Positions 15,673 through 25,283 of a DNA stretch of 64,000 bases are shown piece after piece. A program made the position numbers and the translations under genes. The DNA is from Vicinamibacteraceae bacterium (GTDB lineage: Bacteria; Acidobacteriota; Thermoanaerobaculia; Multivoradales; Multivoraceae). The stretch covers positions 1 through 64,000 of the forward strand of contig JAAXHG010000125.1 in the NCBI GenBank assembly GCA_012270995.1, in the 5' to 3' direction. The first letter of the stretch is position 1. The number at the start of each line of letters is the position of its first letter. The notes beneath the pieces were generated by a model, which saw nothing but the letters and a program-made list of their open reading frames with translations, did not search any database and was not told where the DNA came from.

Positions 15673-18087
15673 GTGGTCAACAAGACACAGAAGCGAATCG
15701 TGTTCAGACGCAGGGGGTTGAGTGCCCTGGCGTTGGCGCTTCCGGTCGTTCTGTTCGCGGCCTGCCAAAGGGATGCGGCCCCGGTCTCGGAGCCCATCGC
15801 ACCGTCGGCGCCCGCTGAATCGGCTGAACGCCCCTCCGTTGCCGCGGCCTGGACCGGAGCGGTCGGCGATCTGTCCCCCGAGGCGTGGAACGTCGTCCTG
15901 GTCACGATCGACACGCTGCGCGCCGACCGATTGGGCTCCTACGGCTACGCGGAGATCGAGACGCCGCACCTGGACCGGCTCGCGAGCGAAGGCATCCTGT
16001 TCGACAACGCGCTGACCACGGTTCCCTTCACCCTTCCCGCGCACACTTCGATCATGACCGGGGTCTACCCGCCGGTCCACGGCGTGCGCGAGAACGTCGG
16101 CTACGCGCTGGACGAGCGGCTGCCGACGCTGGCCGAAGACCTGTCGGCCGCCGGCAGGCGCACGGGGGGATTCATCAGCGCCTTCGTCCTGGACGGGAGA
16201 TGGGGGATCGACCGGGGCTTCGACCGCTACTACGACGAGTTCAAGGTCCAGGACATGGGGATGCTGAACATGGGATCCGTTCAGCGCGAGGGGACGGAGA
16301 CGATCGGCCAGGCGGAGGCCTGGCTCGACGAGGCGGCCGGCTCGCCTTTCTTCCTCTGGCTGCATCTCTTCGAGCCGCACGATCCCTACGAGCCGCCCGA
16401 GCCCTTCGCGTCGCGGTACCCGAAGCGGCCGTACGACGCGGAGGTCGCGTACACGGACAGCCTGGTCGGACGCTTGCGGGGGATTCTCGAGGGCAGGGAC
16501 CTGCTCGAGCGGACCCTGCTGGTCGTCACGGCCGACCACGGTGAAGGGCTCGGCGACCACGGCGAGTACTTCCACGGCTACTTCGTCTACGACAGCACCG
16601 CCCGGGTGCCCCTGATCGTCCGGTTGCCGGAGGCCCGTCTCGGAGGCCGCCGGGTGGCGGCGGCGGTGAGCCACGTCGATCTCCGTCCCACGATTCTCGC
16701 GGCGCTCGGCGTCGAGGCGCCAGCCGCCTCCTCGCACCAGGGGGGCCGCAGTCTGCTTCCGCTCCTGCTCGACCTGGACGACGGTGAGCGCTCGGCCTAC
16801 ATCGAGTCCTACTACTCGCTCTACCACTACGGCTGGGCGCCGCTGCGAGCCATCCACACGGGTCAACTGAAGTTCATCGACGCGCCGGAGCCCGAGCTGT
16901 ACCGGCTGCCTGACGATCCAGGTGAGACGGAGAACGTCGTCCGCGGCACGCGCGCCGAAGCGCGCGAACTGCGCGATCGTCTGCTCGGGATGATCCGCGG
17001 CTTCGAAGGGTCCGCGTCGGGCGAGAGCGCGCGGCCGGACTTGGACCAGGAGACGCTGGCGCAGCTCCAGGCGCTCGGCTACCTCGCCGGCAGCGGCAGC
17101 CGCGCCGAGGCGCCCGAGGACCTCTCCGGCCTGGCCGACCCGAAAGGCAAGATCGCGGTCCACCGGGCGATCATGCTCGCCCAGAGCGACATCGGAAAGG
17201 GCGAGACGGCGGCTGCCCGCGAGCGGTTGCTGGAGGCCATCGAGCTCGATCCCGGAGTGGTCGACGCCCAGCAGATGCTCGGCAACCTGCACCAGCGCGA
17301 AGGCGAGTACGAGGCCGCGATCGAGTACTTCAGGAACGCCCTGGCCCGCAACCCGGACCACCAGGCCTCACTCATGGGTCTGGCCGATTCCTACCTCTGG
17401 CTCGGCCGGCCGGAGGACGCCCTGGTCGGCTTCGAGCGGCTCCGGGGCCTGGCCCCGCACGACAGCAAGGCGGCGATCGCTTCCACCGACATCCTGGTCG
17501 ATCTCGGCCGCCAGGCGGAAGCGCTGGAAGTTGCCGAGTCGGCGGCCCGCTACGAGCACGCCCCGGCGCTGGTCCACAACCAGCACGGCGAGCTGCTCGC
17601 GCTCGCCGGGCGGGTCGGCGAGGCGGAGAGGGCCTTCGAGCGGGCCATCCAGGCGAACGATCGCCCGGTGCAGCCGCACTTCAACCTGGCGGTGCTCTAC
17701 GAGGAGCGCGGCGAGACGGCGAGGGCGATCGAGCGCTACAAGGAGGCGCTGGCCCGGATGCCGTGGCACTACAGGACGCTGTTCAACCTCGGCCGGCTGC
17801 TGGGCCGGGACGGCGACGTGGTGGAGCAGGAGGAGCTGTGGCTGGCCTCGGTGAACGCGAATCCGGAGTTCATCGAGGGGCACTACCTGCTGGCCAAGCT
17901 GTTGATGGACCAGGGCGGCGACCTCGAGCGGGCGGAGGAGCTGGTGCGCGCGGGTCTCGCGCAGGACGAAGCGCACCAGGCGGGCGCTCTGGGTTACTTC
18001 GTTCTGGCTGACATTCTCAGTCGACTTGGCCGCACCGGGGAGGCGATGGAGGCGCTTCGCTCCGGCCGGGAGATCCGGGCACGCTAA
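15673..18087 (+). CDS. Sulfatase-fold lipoprotein with C-terminal TPR domain
   Basis: 804 residues from the GTG at 15673. A basic n-region and hydrophobic core end at LFAAC, a lipobox-like site. The alkaline-phosphatase/sulfatase fold follows (VVLVTIDTLRADRLGSYGY; VVTADHGEGLGDHGEY), with metal Asp residues in both motifs. The nucleophile segment reads T120-L-P-A-H124 where sulfatases have C/S-x-P-x-R, so formylglycine cannot form; Thr may serve as nucleophile as in phosphoesterase relatives. About residue 490 onward are at least six TPR units (AIEYFRNALARNPDHQ, ERYKEALARMPWHYR). Start uncertain: GTG 15574 (GGAG upstream) would bury the lipobox deeper; GTG 15700 gives a shorter signal. Probably periplasmic, substrate unknown. 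Confidence 0.83.
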   Translation: MVNKTQKRIVFRRRGLSALALALPVVLFAACQRDAAPVSEPIAPSAPAESAERPSVAAAWTGAVGDLSPEAWNVVLVTIDTLRADRLGSYGYAEIETPHLDRLASEGILFDNALTTVPFTLPAHTSIMTGVYPPVHGVRENVGYALDERLPTLAEDLSAAGRRTGGFISAFVLDGRWGIDRGFDRYYDEFKVQDMGMLNMGSVQREGTETIGQAEAWLDEAAGSPFFLWLHLFEPHDPYEPPEPFASRYPKRPYDAEVAYTDSLVGRLRGILEGRDLLERTLLVVTADHGEGLGDHGEYFHGYFVYDSTARVPLIVRLPEARLGGRRVAAAVSHVDLRPTILAALGVEAPAASSHQGGRSLLPLLLDLDDGERSAYIESYYSLYHYGWAPLRAIHTGQLKFIDAPEPELYRLPDDPGETENVVRGTRAEARELRDRLLGMIRGFEGSASGESARPDLDQETLAQLQALGYLAGSGSRAEAPEDLSGLADPKGKIAVHRAIMLAQSDIGKGETAAARERLLEAIELDPGVVDAQQMLGNLHQREGEYEAAIEYFRNALARNPDHQASLMGLADSYLWLGRPEDALVGFERLRGLAPHDSKAAIASTDILVDLGRQAEALEVAESAARYEHAPALVHNQHGELLALAGRVGEAERAFERAIQANDRPVQPHFNLAVLYEERGETARAIERYKEALARMPWHYRTLFNLGRLLGRDGDVVEQEELWLASVNANPEFIEGHYLLAKLLMDQGGDLERAEELVRAGLAQDEAHQAGALGYFVLADILSRLGRTGEAMEALRSGREIRAR

Positions 18088-18089
18088 CC

Positions 18090-20333
18090 CTAGCGTTGGA
18101 AGAGATAGGTCGCCTTGAGGATGAACTGCCGGCCCTGTGTGCGTCGCTCCCGGAGCGACGGCGCCGTCCAGTTCTCGTTGTAGACGAGGAAGATGTCGGC
18201 CCCTGGCCGGTAGATCCAGTGGAAGCGGATGTTGACACCGAGATCCTCGGCGGCGTCGTTGTACTGGGCGATCATGTTCAGTCGCAGATCGGGTGTGAAC
18301 GACAGGTCGACGCCCGGGCTCCACAAGTTGATCTCGAAGGCGCCCTGCGGCAGTTCGACGTTGTGGTGCGACCAGGTGGTGGAGGCGCGAACGAGGCGCG
18401 ACAGCCGAAGACTGAGCTGCTGTCGCACGGAGACCCAGTCGCCCTGGTAGAACTCGCCCCAGAAGTTGAAACTCCGCAGGGACACGGATCGCGACGCGTC
18501 GGTGAGCAGCAGCAGTTCCCAGCCGTCGGACTCGAACAGGCCAGGCGGGATCACGACGCCGGGGAAGATCTCGAACGGCGCGAACAGTCGCTCCTTCGTC
18601 CGGACCGCGCCGATCTCAAGGAAGTCGTTCGTCTTGAAGACCATGCCGACGGGGTAGAGGACGGTCTCCTCGCTCTCGAGGCGTCCGTCGCTCGAGCGCT
18701 CGAAACGGCGGTGCGTGCCTTCGGCGTACCAGGAGCGGATGCCGGCCCGTTCGATCCGGGGCTGCCAGATGAAGCGGGGGTTGTAGAGGCGGAAGTTCTC
18801 GCGCAGCAGGAACCCCACGCCCGGATCGAAGTTCTGCTGTGACTCGATGAAGTCCAACGAGGTCGTGAGCGTCGAGCCCTGGTAGCCGACCCCGGCGCCG
18901 AAGGAAGCATCGTCGCCAAAGGTACCTGGCCGCTCGCTCCGGCTCCAGTAGCCGTTGAGCTGGAGGAGCTGGGTGGGCTTGAGTTCGATGTCGAAGCCGT
19001 AGAGGTTCTGCGCTCCCGCGGCGGCGGGGTCGCGCTGCGTGAAGATCGCGCCGACGCTGGAGCGCTGGCCGATGTTGCGCTTCACCCGCGCGACGGAGAA
19101 GGCGGTTTGCGGCACGCTCCGGCTCCCGACATCGGCTTCTCCCGTGCCGACCCCGAGGACGCCGAAGTTCCATTCGCCGAGCCGGCCGGTCAGGCGAGCC
19201 CCCAGATCCATCGGCACCGTCTCGCCGCCGTCGAGCCCGATGCGGCGCGAGAAGAAGGCCTTCATCAGGGCGGGCATCCACGGCACCCTCTGGGGAGGGC
19301 CGAACTCGAAGATGCCGGCGTTCTCGAGGAAGAAGTCCCGCTTCTCGGGAAAGAAGAGGGAGAAGCGCGTCAGGTTCACCTGCAGATCGTCGACCTCGAC
19401 CTCGGCGAAATCCGTGTTGTAGGTCAGGTCGAGCGCCATCGACTTGCTCAGTCCCCACTTGATGTCGAGTCCGCCGTCGAGGTCCGTCCCCGAAGTACGG
19501 ACCGGCGGCTCTTCCGAGGCGGCGCCGATCAGGTAGGGCTTGACGTCGAGGCTGCGGGAGCGCCGGAGCCCGGCGAGCCCCGTCAGCCTGCCGGCCAGGG
19601 AAACGCGGTAGGCGGCGTAGTGGGATACGCCGGATGTTGTGATCGGCAGCGTGGAACGGGGCAGATACGCCCAGTTGACTTCCTCGCTCTTGCGGCGGAT
19701 GAGCCGCTGCACGTGCAGGCCCCAGCGGTCGAGCGCCGGATCGAAGCGCAGGGTCGCGAATGGAATGGCGATCTCCGCCGTCCAGCCTTCCGTCGTTCGC
19801 CGCGCCCTGACGGTCCACACGCCGTCCCATTCCGCGTTCACGTCGCGGCCTTCGTCGGTGATCAACGCATCGTGACGGGCGCCGTTCGGGTTGGTGGCGA
19901 AGGCGAAGGCGTTCCGACCGTCTAGAAACGTGTCGAAGACCAGAACGAAGGAGTCGTCGGAGGCGAGCTCCGCGTCGCGCTCCATCTCCTTGGCGATGAT
20001 CCTCTCCGGCTCCCGGTCGAAGGCGCGCAGCGCCACGTAGAGTGTGGACTGGGTGTAGGCGATGGAGAACTCGGTCCGCTCCGAAGCCGGCGCTCCCTCG
20101 CGGGGCTCGCGCTGGCGGAAGCCGCTACCGACCTCGGCGCTTTGCCAGGCGGGCTCGTCGAGCCGGCCGTCGACCGTGATCGGCTCGTCGATGGCGAGCG
20201 CCGCGATCGAGGGACGCTCGCTGAGATCGGCATCGACCTGACCGGCCGCCGGCGCGCCGAAGGTCAACGCGACGACGACAAGAGCCAGCACCGGCCTGAC
20301 GCGGGAATGGGCCGGGAAACGGTCCGAAGTCAA
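18090..20333 (-). CDS. CBM9-like plus DUF5916 outer-membrane-barrel protein
   Basis: 747 residues with a signal peptide cut after APAAGQ. Residues about 45-230 form a CBM9-type carbohydrate-binding sandwich (ITVDGRLDEPAWQSAE, DSFVLVFDTFLDGRNAFAF, GWTAEIAIPFATLRF). The rest matches DUF5916, a predicted beta-barrel: DLTYNTDFAEVEVDDLQVNLTRF style segments and PEKRDFFLENAGIFEFG are hallmarks I recognise. The chain ends in an aromatic residue motif (ATYLFQR). Likely an outer-membrane protein for glycan binding or uptake; no activity has been assigned to the family. Convergent with the sulfatase-fold gene, only 2 bp between stops. Confidence 0.8.
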   Translation of the reverse strand: MTSDRFPAHSRVRPVLALVVVALTFGAPAAGQVDADLSERPSIAALAIDEPITVDGRLDEPAWQSAEVGSGFRQREPREGAPASERTEFSIAYTQSTLYVALRAFDREPERIIAKEMERDAELASDDSFVLVFDTFLDGRNAFAFATNPNGARHDALITDEGRDVNAEWDGVWTVRARRTTEGWTAEIAIPFATLRFDPALDRWGLHVQRLIRRKSEEVNWAYLPRSTLPITTSGVSHYAAYRVSLAGRLTGLAGLRRSRSLDVKPYLIGAASEEPPVRTSGTDLDGGLDIKWGLSKSMALDLTYNTDFAEVEVDDLQVNLTRFSLFFPEKRDFFLENAGIFEFGPPQRVPWMPALMKAFFSRRIGLDGGETVPMDLGARLTGRLGEWNFGVLGVGTGEADVGSRSVPQTAFSVARVKRNIGQRSSVGAIFTQRDPAAAGAQNLYGFDIELKPTQLLQLNGYWSRSERPGTFGDDASFGAGVGYQGSTLTTSLDFIESQQNFDPGVGFLLRENFRLYNPRFIWQPRIERAGIRSWYAEGTHRRFERSSDGRLESEETVLYPVGMVFKTNDFLEIGAVRTKERLFAPFEIFPGVVIPPGLFESDGWELLLLTDASRSVSLRSFNFWGEFYQGDWVSVRQQLSLRLSRLVRASTTWSHHNVELPQGAFEINLWSPGVDLSFTPDLRLNMIAQYNDAAEDLGVNIRFHWIYRPGADIFLVYNENWTAPSLRERRTQGRQFILKATYLFQR

Positions 20334-20506
20334 TGGGAAACTCGTGGGACGCGGGAGAGTCGGGTCAGCACCGAGACTATTCGAGCCCGGAAGGCTGCGC
20401 GGGCGCTCAGAAACCCTAAGGTTCTCTCAGGTTTTGCTCTAGATCCAACCCTGTTCGATCAGTCAAAGTAAGCTTGCTTCAGGCGACAATCGAACCGGAG
20501 GTGACC

Positions 20507-23290
20507 ATGTCGAAGACGCGTTCATTGGTTTTAGTCTCACTGCTCCTCCTGTTCATGGCGGCGCCGGCGCTGGCCCAGAACGTCGGCACGGTTCGCGGCG
20601 AGGTGCGCGACGCGAACGGCGATCCGCTGCCGGGCGTCCTGATCGAAGTCGACGGGCCGCTGGTGCGCGGCGACCGCTCGACGACGACGGGCGTCAACGG
20701 CGAGTTCCTGGTCACGGCGCTGCTCCCGGGCACGGTCTCGGTCACCGGAACGCTCGACGGCTTCGAGGACGAGACGGTGGAAGACGTCCGCATCTCGATC
20801 TCGCAGACCAGCACGGTGAGCATGGTCCTCCAGCTCGCCGCGACCTCGGAGGAGATCACGGTGACCTCGGAGCGACCCATCCTGGACGTGACGAGCAACG
20901 TGATCAGCACCCACCTGACCGAGGAGTTCATCGACGACCTCCCGACCAAGCGGAGCTTCCAGGACTACGCCGCCATGGCCAAGGGGGTGACGCTCCAGGG
21001 GCGGGACCAGACCTACGGCGACTGGAGGTACTCGGTCTACGGCAGTGGCGGCGTATCGAACTCGTGGAACCTCGACGGCCTCAACTCCTCGTTGCACGAC
21101 TACGGCGGCGTGTGGTTCTGGATCAACCCGGACACGATTTCGGAGGTCCAGGTGCTCGGTGTGGGCGCCCCGGCGGAGTACGGCGGCATGTCCGGCGGCG
21201 CGATCAACATCGTCACGAAGTCCGGGACGAACGAGTTCGACGGCCGCCTGAACTACTACGGCCAGTTCGACTCGCTGACCGCCGAGGGCCCGAAAGTTGC
21301 CGGATTGACCGGCGAGGAGACCGGCTTCTATCGGGACAAGTTCAACAACTTCACCCTGGCGCTCGGCGGCGCGCTGGTCCAGGATGAACTGTGGTACTTC
21401 CTGTCGCTCGAGTACAAGGAGGACGCCCTCGGGGAGCCGGGCTCGATTCGGGAGTACGTCCGGCCGGACCTCTGGGAGCGCTCCGCGCTGAAGCTCGACT
21501 GGACCTTCAACCCGTCGAACACCTTGACGCTCAGCGCCCAGTACGAGGACTACGACTGGCAGCAGGCGTCGGATCCGTTCCTCTCCCAGGACGCGCAGAC
21601 GCACGAGTTCGGCATCCGGCCATCCTTCCGCCTCGGGTGGCAGTCCGTGTTCTCGAACCGGACGTTCTTCGAGGTGAACGTCGCCGACTTCGACAACTAC
21701 GACCGAGTGGCCTCGGTCACCGGCAGCACGGAGCCACCCTTCGTGGACTACACCCAGCCGGTGCCCACGACCGTGGGCGGACCGAGGTACCCGTACGACT
21801 ACGGTCCCGGGATGATCCGCACGAGCGCCAAGCTGACCCACTTCGCCGACGACCTCGCCGGCAGTCATGAGTTCAAGTTCGGCGTCCAGTTCACGGACGC
21901 GACGACGAAGACGCCGCAGCTCTACCCGGGTTCGGGCGGTCTCTATTACGCAAAGTTCGCCGAGAGCTTCTACTGGCGCTACACGCGGCAACAGCACTAC
22001 TACGGCAGCGATTCGACCTCTCTCGGGCTCTTCGTGGACGACTCGTGGAACCTTGGCGGCAAGACGACCCTGAACCTCGGTGTGCGCTACGACCACGACA
22101 ACGGAGGCATCCCGCCCTACGAGGTGCTGCTGTCCCACGGGGGCGGCAAGGGGAATGCCGTCTTCAGCGGTGACTTCTACCCCGCCTACGACGACCTCGT
22201 CGACTGGAAGAACATCTCGCCGCGTCTCGGGATCGCCCACCAGGTCGGCGATGGCGAGCGGCAGGGCGTGCTGCGGCTGTCCTACGGCAAGTACTTCGAG
22301 GCGAACAACACGGCCGTGTGGAACGGCCCTCATCCCGACCGGCCGCCCTCGATGTACGCCTTCAGCTACTACCGGAACGGCCCTTGGTACGTCTACCGGA
22401 CGGTCGCGGACGAGAATCTCATCCAACCGGACCCGAACCTGAAGGCGCCCGAGTACGACCAGTACGCCCTCGGCTACGAGCAGCAACTCAGCGAGACGCT
22501 GACGCTCGGGGCCGAGCTCGTCGTCAAGCGCGGCACGAACCTGATCGGCTGGCACATCCTCAACGATGGCGTCTACGAGGAAGTACCGTTCGTCAACCCG
22601 GAGACGGGCGAGACGATGACGCTCTACAGCATCGTCGAGGAGCCGACCCGCCGCAAGGGGAACAGCCCGGGACCGGGCGCGAACGCGCCCCCCGGCGCGA
22701 AGTACGAGCAGGACTACGAGGCCCTCTTCGTGAGTCTGACCAAGCGCAAGGTCGGCAGGTGGGGGGCGAACGCATCGCTCGGCTGGTCGAACTCCGAGGG
22801 ATTCGCGTCACGGAACCTCGACCAGCGCCAGGCTGAGCCCTTCTTCTCGTCCCAGTTGGGCGTGGATCCGAACCACCACATCAACGCCGAGGGGATGCTG
22901 CAGGGAGACCGAACGTGGGTCTTCGCGGGCCAGCTTCAGGTCGACCTGCCGTGGCAGCTTCGCGGAGCGGCGGTGCTGAAGGTTCAGGACGGCCGGCCGT
23001 ACTCGCTGTTCCAGCGGGTACAACTGGCTCAGGGCCAGATCGATGTCGCTCTGACCCCGCGGGGGGACGATCGCCGAATGCCGGGCAGTACAACGCTTGA
23101 CCTGGGCATCGGGCGCAACTTCTCGCTCGGCGGCGACGTCTCGTTCGGCGTCGACCTGCAGGTCCTGAACGCCCTGAACGAGGATGCCTTCGACTGGTGG
23201 CAGGCCAATGCGTTCAGAGACGGTAATCTGGTGCCGTCCCTTTACCAGTATCCGCGCCGGTTGATGCTGCGGCTCAGCTTCGACTTCTAG
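20507..23290 (+). CDS. TonB-dependent receptor with carboxypeptidase-regulatory N-domain
   Basis: 927-residue outer-membrane receptor. Signal peptide to AALAQ-like site (MAAPALAQN), then a carboxypeptidase-regulatory-like domain (GTVRGEVRDANGDPLPGVLI), a plug domain (residues about 110-230, GGMSGGAINIVTKSGTNEF) and a 22-strand barrel ending LMLRLSFDF with the terminal Phe needed for Bam assembly. It imports a large substrate, probably glycan or siderophore, using TonB energy. The ATG at 20507 has GGAGGT five bases upstream. The 173-bp upstream spacer holds no clear promoter. The next gene, a propeller, is 57 bp downstream on the same strand. Confidence 0.92.
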   Translation: MSKTRSLVLVSLLLLFMAAPALAQNVGTVRGEVRDANGDPLPGVLIEVDGPLVRGDRSTTTGVNGEFLVTALLPGTVSVTGTLDGFEDETVEDVRISISQTSTVSMVLQLAATSEEITVTSERPILDVTSNVISTHLTEEFIDDLPTKRSFQDYAAMAKGVTLQGRDQTYGDWRYSVYGSGGVSNSWNLDGLNSSLHDYGGVWFWINPDTISEVQVLGVGAPAEYGGMSGGAINIVTKSGTNEFDGRLNYYGQFDSLTAEGPKVAGLTGEETGFYRDKFNNFTLALGGALVQDELWYFLSLEYKEDALGEPGSIREYVRPDLWERSALKLDWTFNPSNTLTLSAQYEDYDWQQASDPFLSQDAQTHEFGIRPSFRLGWQSVFSNRTFFEVNVADFDNYDRVASVTGSTEPPFVDYTQPVPTTVGGPRYPYDYGPGMIRTSAKLTHFADDLAGSHEFKFGVQFTDATTKTPQLYPGSGGLYYAKFAESFYWRYTRQQHYYGSDSTSLGLFVDDSWNLGGKTTLNLGVRYDHDNGGIPPYEVLLSHGGGKGNAVFSGDFYPAYDDLVDWKNISPRLGIAHQVGDGERQGVLRLSYGKYFEANNTAVWNGPHPDRPPSMYAFSYYRNGPWYVYRTVADENLIQPDPNLKAPEYDQYALGYEQQLSETLTLGAELVVKRGTNLIGWHILNDGVYEEVPFVNPETGETMTLYSIVEEPTRRKGNSPGPGANAPPGAKYEQDYEALFVSLTKRKVGRWGANASLGWSNSEGFASRNLDQRQAEPFFSSQLGVDPNHHINAEGMLQGDRTWVFAGQLQVDLPWQLRGAAVLKVQDGRPYSLFQRVQLAQGQIDVALTPRGDDRRMPGSTTLDLGIGRNFSLGGDVSFGVDLQVLNALNEDAFDWWQANAFRDGNLVPSLYQYPRRLMLRLSFDF

Positions 23291-23347
23291 GGCGCTGCGA
23301 CCGCTCGGTCCCGGCTTGACTACTGACCTCGACCAGAGGAGATCACT

Positions 23348-25177
23348 GTGATGCGGAAAGCGACAGTCGTTCGGTCCACCGGAGCGCTGAAGCTCCTTCT
23401 GTGCTTGGCTCTCTTGGCGGCTGCGTGGTCCGCGCCGACCCTTGCCGCCGAGGGCGACTGGTCGCAGTGGCGGGGGCCCGCCAGGGACGGTTACGCGCCC
23501 GTGGCCGGCAACGAGAGGCTCGCCGCGGCGCTTCACGGTCCGCTGCCGGCGTCTCTGCACCAGGTCTGGAAGCTGGAGGTCGGCCTCGGACAGTCGGCGC
23601 CGATCATCCACCAGGGCAAGCTCTACATCCACGTCCGGCAGGGCGAGGAGGAGGTGGTCCTGGCGCTCGACCCGGAGACGGGCGAGGAGATCTGGCGGTA
23701 TGCCTACCCGGTCGCCTACGTGCCGGTGAATCACGCCTGGGCGTGGGGACCGGGTCCGAAGTCGACGCTGACCGCGGTCGGGGACACGCTCTACACCTTC
23801 GGTGTCACGGAGCGGCTGCACGCCATCGACGCGGAGCAGGGCGACGTGCTCTGGGACAAGAGCTACGACAACATCTACGCGCAGCCGTTTCCCGAGTGCG
23901 GCACCAGCGCCTCGCCGCTGGTCGAGGGCGACCTGGTCATCGTGCCGATCGGGCAGACGTGGCCGGATCCGTCGATCGAGAGCCTCGGCGAGATCGTGGC
24001 CTACAACCGGCACACCGGGGAGGAAGTCTGGCGCACCGAGTACCTGCCGCCGGGCTATGCCTCGCCGATGGCGTTCACGCTCGACGGGGTCCGGCAGCTC
24101 GTCACCTCGACCCAGAACCACGTGGTCGGCATTCGCATCAGCGACGGCAAGACGCTGTGGAAGAAGGAACTGCGGATCTTCATGGAGCAGAACATTCCGA
24201 CGCCGCTCCTGTACGAGGACAACATCCTGATCGGTGGCTACCACTGGGGGAACGCGCTGCTCGATCCGGAGCCCACCGGCGGTGACGGACTCTGGGACGT
24301 GAACAGCGTCTGGGCGACGAAGCGGCACGAGTTGTACATGGACTCGCCCGTGCTGGTCGGTGACCACGCCTACTTCCGTTCGCACAAGAGGCTCGGGACG
24401 CTGGTCTGCGTCGATATGCGGACCGGCCAGCAGTGCTGGCAGGGTCCGCCCCAGGTGGCGCGGTACGCGGCCTTCGTCGTCGTCGGCGAGGACCGGCTCC
24501 TGGTGCTGACGGACAACGGCGAGATCAAGGTGGTTGCCGCCGATCCCTCCGAGTATCAGGAACTCGCTTCCTGGGACGTCGCCGACACTCCGGTCTTCAC
24601 CCACCTCACGGTCGCCGGATCGCGGATGTACGTGAAGGACGAAGCGCACCTTGCGGTGTTCGAAATCGCCCCCGACCAGGTGACGGACGCCACGGCCGGT
24701 CCGACCGGCGACGCGGTCGCGGACTGGACGCCGACGGCGGAAGACGAGGCCGCGGTGCTGGAGGTGGTCAACAAGGTGCTCGACACGCAGAGGGACGCGA
24801 GGACGTGGGAGCAGGTCGAGGAGCACCTGAGCTACTGGTCCGAGGACTTCAGCGACTACTCCGGCCAGACGAAGGCCGACTGGGTCGCGATGTACCGGAA
24901 CATCTTCAACGCGGCCGGCGTGATCGGACCTCCGACGGGCTACGACAAGCAGTCGATGTACCTGGAGGGCTGGGTCGGCGATACGGCGGTCGTCCGCGGC
25001 GTCTTCATCGACTTCCGGCCGCGTCGCCAGGCGATCATGGAGCAGTTCTACACCGTCAGGAAGTACGACGACCGCTGGCTGGTCACCGGCACGGACAACC
25101 GGCCCATCTGGGAACGATGGGCCGAGGACGGGGAGTACAAGAGCACCGCCTTCGGCGAGGAGACGGAGGACCAGTAG
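23348..25177 (+). CDS. PQQ-like beta-propeller fused to an NTF2/SnoaL-like domain
   Basis: 609 residues. Signal peptide (LLLCLALLAAAWSAPTLAAE), the WSQWRGPARDGYAP opening, then propeller blades to about residue 465 (LYIHVRQGEEEVVLALDPET, LYTFGVTERLHAIDAEQGDV, SDGKTLWKKELRI). Residues about 475-590 form a small alpha/beta domain with the NTF2/SnoaL pattern: helix EAAVLEVVNKVLDTQRDA, DWVAMYRNIFN, then strands ending EQFYTVRKYDDRWLVTGTD. The fusion suggests the propeller presents a ligand-binding or dimerising cone domain. GAGGAG precedes GTG 23348 and ATG 23351; either could be used. Likely co-transcribed with the TonB receptor. Confidence 0.83.
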   Translation: MMRKATVVRSTGALKLLLCLALLAAAWSAPTLAAEGDWSQWRGPARDGYAPVAGNERLAAALHGPLPASLHQVWKLEVGLGQSAPIIHQGKLYIHVRQGEEEVVLALDPETGEEIWRYAYPVAYVPVNHAWAWGPGPKSTLTAVGDTLYTFGVTERLHAIDAEQGDVLWDKSYDNIYAQPFPECGTSASPLVEGDLVIVPIGQTWPDPSIESLGEIVAYNRHTGEEVWRTEYLPPGYASPMAFTLDGVRQLVTSTQNHVVGIRISDGKTLWKKELRIFMEQNIPTPLLYEDNILIGGYHWGNALLDPEPTGGDGLWDVNSVWATKRHELYMDSPVLVGDHAYFRSHKRLGTLVCVDMRTGQQCWQGPPQVARYAAFVVVGEDRLLVLTDNGEIKVVAADPSEYQELASWDVADTPVFTHLTVAGSRMYVKDEAHLAVFEIAPDQVTDATAGPTGDAVADWTPTAEDEAAVLEVVNKVLDTQRDARTWEQVEEHLSYWSEDFSDYSGQTKADWVAMYRNIFNAAGVIGPPTGYDKQSMYLEGWVGDTAVVRGVFIDFRPRRQAIMEQFYTVRKYDDRWLVTGTDNRPIWERWAEDGEYKSTAFGEETEDQ

Positions 25178-25283
25178 GGATCAGGCTCCGCCTGCGGCGG
25201 CTCGCTGCGGGCACCTCCCAGGCTGGTAGGCTGTGGCGGCTCTGCCCAGGGGCCTGTTCCGCCTGCACCGAGGTCCAACAGCC

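Noticed and set aside
15667..17361. 564-codon minus-strand frame
   Set aside because: Antisense to the sulfatase-fold gene, which has clear motifs.
20537..22555. 672-codon open frame on the minus strand
   Set aside because: Antisense to the TonB receptor; no family resemblance and no ribosome site.
22808..24826. 672-codon minus-strand frame spanning two plus genes
   Set aside because: Crosses the end of the receptor and most of the propeller gene, both well supported; product is compositionally abnormal.
25178..25283. Third copy of the palindrome-bracketed repeat
   Set aside because: GC-rich short stems occur here but none of the shared interior blocks or long arms are present.
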